This document shows positions 60,057 through 64,000 of a stretch of DNA of 64,000 nucleotides, in pieces. Position 1 is the first letter of the stretch. Every line of letters starts with the position of its first letter. A program made the position numbers and the translations under genes. This stretch comes from Adenanthera pavonina (taxonomy: Eukaryota; Streptophyta; Magnoliopsida; Fabales; Fabaceae). The stretch covers positions 26,393,501 to 26,457,500 of the forward strand of contig JAIVEN010000015.1 in NCBI GenBank assembly GCA_026686845.1, read 5' to 3'. The notes below the pieces were generated by a model. That model was not told where the DNA came from, did not search any database, and was given only the letters and a program-made list of their open reading frames with translations.

Positions 60057-62351
60057 AGATGCATTTGAGAATAGTCTTGTTTGTCTTAAAAAAGAAGAAA
60101 TTATATGCTAAACAGAGCAAGTGTGAGTTTTGGCTCACCGAAGTGCGTTTCTTAAGGCATGTCGTTTCCAAGGACGGGGTCGCAGTAGACCCAAGTAATG
60201 TTGATGCAGTCTTAAAGTGGGAGCAACCCAAGACCGTCACTGAGATAAGAAGTTTCCTTGGTTTAGCAGGTTATTACAAACGATTTATACAGGACTTTTC
60301 TTGAATTGCATTGCCGCTTACAAAACTTACTAGAAAAAATACACCTTTTATGTGGGATATGAATTGCGAAAATAGTTTTAATGAACTGAAGCGCAAGTTA
60401 ACTACCTCACCTGTATTAACTATACCTAATCCTAAGGAACCTTTTGTGCTTTACACAGATGCAAGTAAGCACGTATTGGGTTGTGTTTTAATGCAGAACG
60501 GTAGAGTAGTAGCATATGCTTCTCGACAGTTAAAACCGCATGAAGAAAACTATCCTACACATGATTTAGAACTTGTAGCTATTATTCATGCTCTAAAGAT
60601 ATGGAGGCATTTTCTCTACGGTGGGACTGTAGAAGTGTTCTGTGACCACACAAGCCTCAAATATTTAGAAGATCAAAAAGAATTGAATGCAAGGAAGAGG
60701 CGCTGGATGGAATTGTTAAAAGATTATAATCATTCTATAAAGTACATCCAGGGAAAGCTAATGTAATGGCTGATGCACTTAGTAGAAAATTGTTCACGTA
60801 GCCTAAATGATGATCCATGAAATGAAAATGCTGGAAGATTTTAGGGATATGTCCTTGTTTCTCCAATTACACGAGACCAAAATTGGTAATGAATTTTTAT
60901 AAGATTTAATGAAAGCCCAGCAGAATGATGAGTTTGTACAAGTAGTTAAAGAAAAGATGAGTCAGGGAGAAATGTAGGAATTCAATGAGACAAATGATGG
61001 TCTGATCAGGTTTCAGAAGAGAGTATATGTTCCTCCAGTAGTAGAGTTAAAGGAAAAGATACTGGCAGAGGCACATCAAAGTAAATATACTATTCATCCA
61101 GGTTTTACAAAAATGTATCATGATTTAAGAAAATTATTTTGGTGGCCTGGGATAAAAATTGATATTACCCAGTATGTGTCTAAGTGCTTAGTATGCCAAA
61201 GAGTTAAAATAGAACATCAGAAACCTACAGGAATGTTACAGCCTTTAGATATCCCTGGATGGAAGTGGGATAGTATATTAATGGACTTCATTATGGGATT
61301 ACCTAGAACATCATCAGGATATGATGCTATATGGGTTATACTAGATAGGCTCACAAAGTCAGCCCATTTCCTAGCCATGAAATCAACATATACACTGGAT
61401 AAATTGGCACAATTATATGTTAAAGAGGTAGTGAGATTTCATGGAGTACCCAGTAGTATTATTTCAGATTGTGATCCAAGGTTTATGTTGAATTTTTGGA
61501 AGTCATTGCAACAAGCCCTAGGTATTTAATTGAGATTCAGTATAGCATATCATCCACAAACTGATGGACAAACTGAGAGGACAATTCAAATATTAGAAGA
61601 TATACTAAGAGCTTGTATGCTTGAAATGAAAGGAAACTGGGATGTATACTTACCACTAGCAAAATTTACATATAATAACAGTTATCATTCCAGTATTCAG
61701 ATGGCTCCATATGAAGCGCTGTATGGCATAAAGTGCAGGTCCCCACTATGTTGTACGAAGTTAAGTGAGAGACAACTGATTGGTCCAGAAATGGTTGACC
61801 AGACCTCCAAACATATTGAAATGATAAGAAAGAAATTACTAACGACTCAAGGCAGGCAAAAGAGTTATGCAAATAAAAGGAGGAAGCCGTTAGAATTCAA
61901 AATAGGAGATCATGTTTTCCTCAAAGTATCTCCTACAACTGGAGTTGGTTGGTGGCTTAAGACCATAAAGCTTAGTCCTAAGTATATAGGACCTTTCGAA
62001 ATTCTCTCAAAAGCTACACCTATAGTTTATAAATTAGCCTTACCACCAAATTTGAGCCAAATATAGTATGTTTTCCATGTCTCCCAGCTAAAGAAATATC
62101 AGCCCGATCCTTCACACATTATAGAATATGAATGGATTGACTTACAAGACAATCTTTGCTTTAATATTATACCTGAAAAGATTATAGATTATTGAGTCAA
62201 GCAACTGAGGAATGAAGACATTCCTCTAGTGAAGGTGGTCTGGAAGGGCTTAACCCCAGAAGAAGCAACTTGGGAAATGGAGTCAGACATGAGACAGAAG
62301 TATCCAGAAATATTTACTTAAGGTATGTTTTAAATTTCAAGGATGAAATTT

Positions 62352-62370
62352 ATTTTAAAGGGGATAGAAA
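62352..62370 (+). other. Polypurine tract of element G
   Basis: TTTTAAAGGGGATAGAAA directly precedes the 3' LTR start TGTAACATTC. It follows a GATGAAATTTATTTTAAAG block that is also seen, decayed, before LTR D2. Confidence 0.7.
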
Positions 62371-64000
62371 TGTAACATTCTGAAATTTTTATAGATATTC
62401 AAGGCTTAATATTTTGAAATCTATAAAGAATTTGTAAAAATAAGTATACATCATTTGCAATAAAATAGAACAAAGAGGTCAATTATCTCAGTTGAAAGGA
62501 AAAATGAAAAAATGATGATTTTACCCCTGGAAGAAAAAGAAAAGAAAAAGGAAAAAGGGAAAAAAATAAAAAAAATATATAGAAAAATGAAGGCGGTGGA
62601 CGGAAGGAAGATGAGCCAAATTTATGAATTTTGGGACAAATTACACCTAATGACCCAAATGTTTTAAAAATTATATATTAGTCCCGAGTCAAGGGCATTC
62701 TTGTAAATATGAAAAATTATAGTCAAAATGAAGCTCTCAATAAGTTAGACCCAATGAAATATAGTATGAAATTTATTAAGGTCAAAATCATATTTATTGG
62801 GTGATTAGGATTTAATATTAATATTTTATCCGATAAAAGTCATTTTAGACTGTAGAGAAAAGGCAATATTGATCCAAGGACAATGATTGAACCTTGCTAA
62901 AATATATTTTGGGTCTAGATAATGATTTTGGACCAAAAGCAATGGTTGGATAATCCTGTACCAATTTAATGACAATTTTGATAAAAATACCCAATCGGTA
63001 CGAGTAAATCTAATCGGTAAAGAGTATTTTGGTCCATAAAAATTATTGAAGCAATTTTTGGCTAAAAAGTAAGGTGAGCCACGTCTAAATCATCTTATGG
63101 ACACATGTGAAATTTTTCAAAAAGCTTTTTAAAAGAAAAGTAAATGAAAATAGGTATAAAAGTTAAGTGATTATATTACATAATTATCATTTTAAAACAT
63201 GCCATTCCATCTTCCTCCCGTAACAAACATGTTGGTTCAGTGGAGAAAGAGGCTAGGAGTGAGAGAGAGAGAGAGAGCAAAAGGGAGAAGAGAAAATCAC
63301 AAGATTTATCCCAAAACTTCAAGGTATTATCTTAGAACCCTTTTCTTGTGTCTCCTAGCAATTTTGAGGTATTTTAATGGTTACTTTCCCTCTATTTTCT
63401 TGCTGAAAGTTTCTACCTAGAGAGAGAGTAGAGAGAGAAAATGAAGGTATGGAAAAACTAAGCCATGAAAAGGGTTATATAGGCCATAAGGTGCAAGAAT
63501 ATGTCATTGGATTACAAATTAATCGGTTAGTTATTTTTCTATGATTTATGGTAATTTTATGCCTAATTAGGGTTCATCATAGGTATGGAATTTCAAGTTT
63601 TTGACCTCAAAAATGGATTTCTTGGGTCCAAAAGAGGTTAGAACAAGTATGTTGTACATGGAATGCCTTATGGATAACAAAGTGCAAACTTTAGTTCAAG
63701 TGAGCACTTTGTAAAGGAAATTGTATAATCAGTGGTTAATGACCTTATTTTATGATGCTATAGGATCCAAAATAGTGTTAGAAGATCAAGGAAAGGGTTT
63801 GCAAAGTTTGAAGATTATTGGAAAGCTCAAAGGTGTTAGCTCACCTATCTATACTTATGTATTGTCATGGATGTTGCTTGGTTTGGATGATGTGTTTAAT
63901 GTTTGGAATCTTATCTTGTGATGATTTGGCACTATTGGTTGGATTGTTTGAAGGGTAATGTGACCCTGGATATGTCCAAATACAAGGAAAAGTGCTGTCC
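62371..64000 (+). mobile_element. 3' LTR of element G, runs off the window
   Basis: Begins TGTAACATTCTGAAATTTTT like the 5' LTR at 54349. At least 1630 bp are present and the end is not reached. Its layout (AATGACCCAAATG block, a GAGAGAGAGAG stretch near 63261, GATATGTCCAAAT near the end) parallels LTR D2, implying a full length near 2.9 kb. Short ORFs within it (63199, 63721) are not supported as genes. Confidence 0.85.

Larger units (their letters stand above)
55726..62321 (+). pseudogene. Gag-pol of Tekay/Del-like Ty3/Gypsy element G, interrupted
   Basis: The ATG at 55726 is in frame with the long ORF 55939-57513 but has stops at 55768, 55849, 55879 and 55933. Gag has FEGKFDVQAAEDWILSLEKI, ADRWW, and CYRCGKDGYYARDC (a CCHC knuckle with His replaced by Tyr). 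Protease has LFDSGASHSFIS. RT runs from 57514 with stops at 57511, 57622, 57751 and 57895, and keeps FIDDILVYS. A solo LTR splits it at 57961-60056. The frame then continues (60062-60304, TGA 60302), RNase H (YTDASKHVLG, 60311-60766) ends in a 1-base loss, and stops follow at 60900 and 60975. Integrase: HHCC (AHQSKYTIHPGF, CLVCQRVK), and Asp, Asp (SDCDPRF), Glu (QTDGQTERTI). The C-terminus is chromodomain-like, ending MRQKYPEIFT at 62321. Confidence 0.9.

Overview
This window is intergenic DNA from a flowering plant, almost certainly a eudicot. It is AT-rich and built almost entirely of LTR retrotransposons nested inside one another. The only trace of a host gene is a broken CYP71-type cytochrome P450 (25.6-27.1 kb, minus strand). 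I see no intact cellular gene, no tRNA or rRNA gene, and nothing prokaryotic. The species cannot be named from the sequence alone.

Layout. 0-1.47 kb: 3' end of a pol-less Ty3/Gypsy-derived element (copy A1) with its LTR. 1.47-2.96 kb: 3' part of a long LTR (family D). 2.96-4.0 kb: degenerate satellite-like array with a ~0.74 kb higher-order repeat. 4.9-8.5 kb: element E, related to A. 8.5-11.0 kb: back-to-back LTRs A2 and B3, the latter carrying solo LTR C1. 11.0-12.65 kb: unassigned, LTR-like. 12.65-18.5 kb: 3' LTR and tail of element C2 (minus), split by element B2, whose two outer ends are both LTR 3' ends. 18.5-18.9 kb: cluster of a near-palindromic motif. 18.9-23.8 kb: decayed Gypsy interior and a complete 2.9 kb LTR (D2). 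24.0-25.2 kb: Copia LTR remnant. 25.6-27.1 kb: P450 pseudogene, cut by a TGTCACACCC-type LTR (27.1 kb onward) with internal subrepeats. 31.1-39.4 kb: element A3 (minus), whose 5' LTR holds full-length element B1, whose own 5' LTR holds solo LTR C4. 39.4-40.5 kb: reverse-transcriptase fragment of a presumably autonomous Gypsy relative. 40.7-45.7 kb: element C3 (minus). 46.2-51.0 kb: Copia element lacking RT (minus). 51.0-54.3 kb: remnant of another pol-less, Athila/Tat-like element (minus). 54.3-64.0 kb: Tekay/Del-like Gypsy (G) with a nearly complete but stop-riddled gag-pol, split in its RT by a 2.1 kb solo LTR (H).

The most notable biology is a non-autonomous Ty3/Gypsy-derived family (subfamilies A, B, C, E; six internal regions in the window). 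Its members keep an initiator-Met-type primer binding site, an A-rich leader, a gag N-terminal domain, a stretch resembling the integrase C-terminal tail, a polypurine tract that also encodes protein, and LTRs. The protease-RT-RNase H-integrase core is replaced by an unrelated acidic, then lysine-rich, then Ser/Phe-rich coding stretch. The RT fragment at 39.4-40.5 kb is a plausible relative of the lost autonomous partner. LTRs of all four subfamilies share a transcribed two-hairpin module whose stems vary in sequence but mostly stay paired.

Insertion order can be read from 5 bp target-site duplications: TTAAA (B1 in A3), GGTTC (C4 in B1), ATTTT (C1 in B3), ATAAG (B2 in C2), AGATG (H in G).
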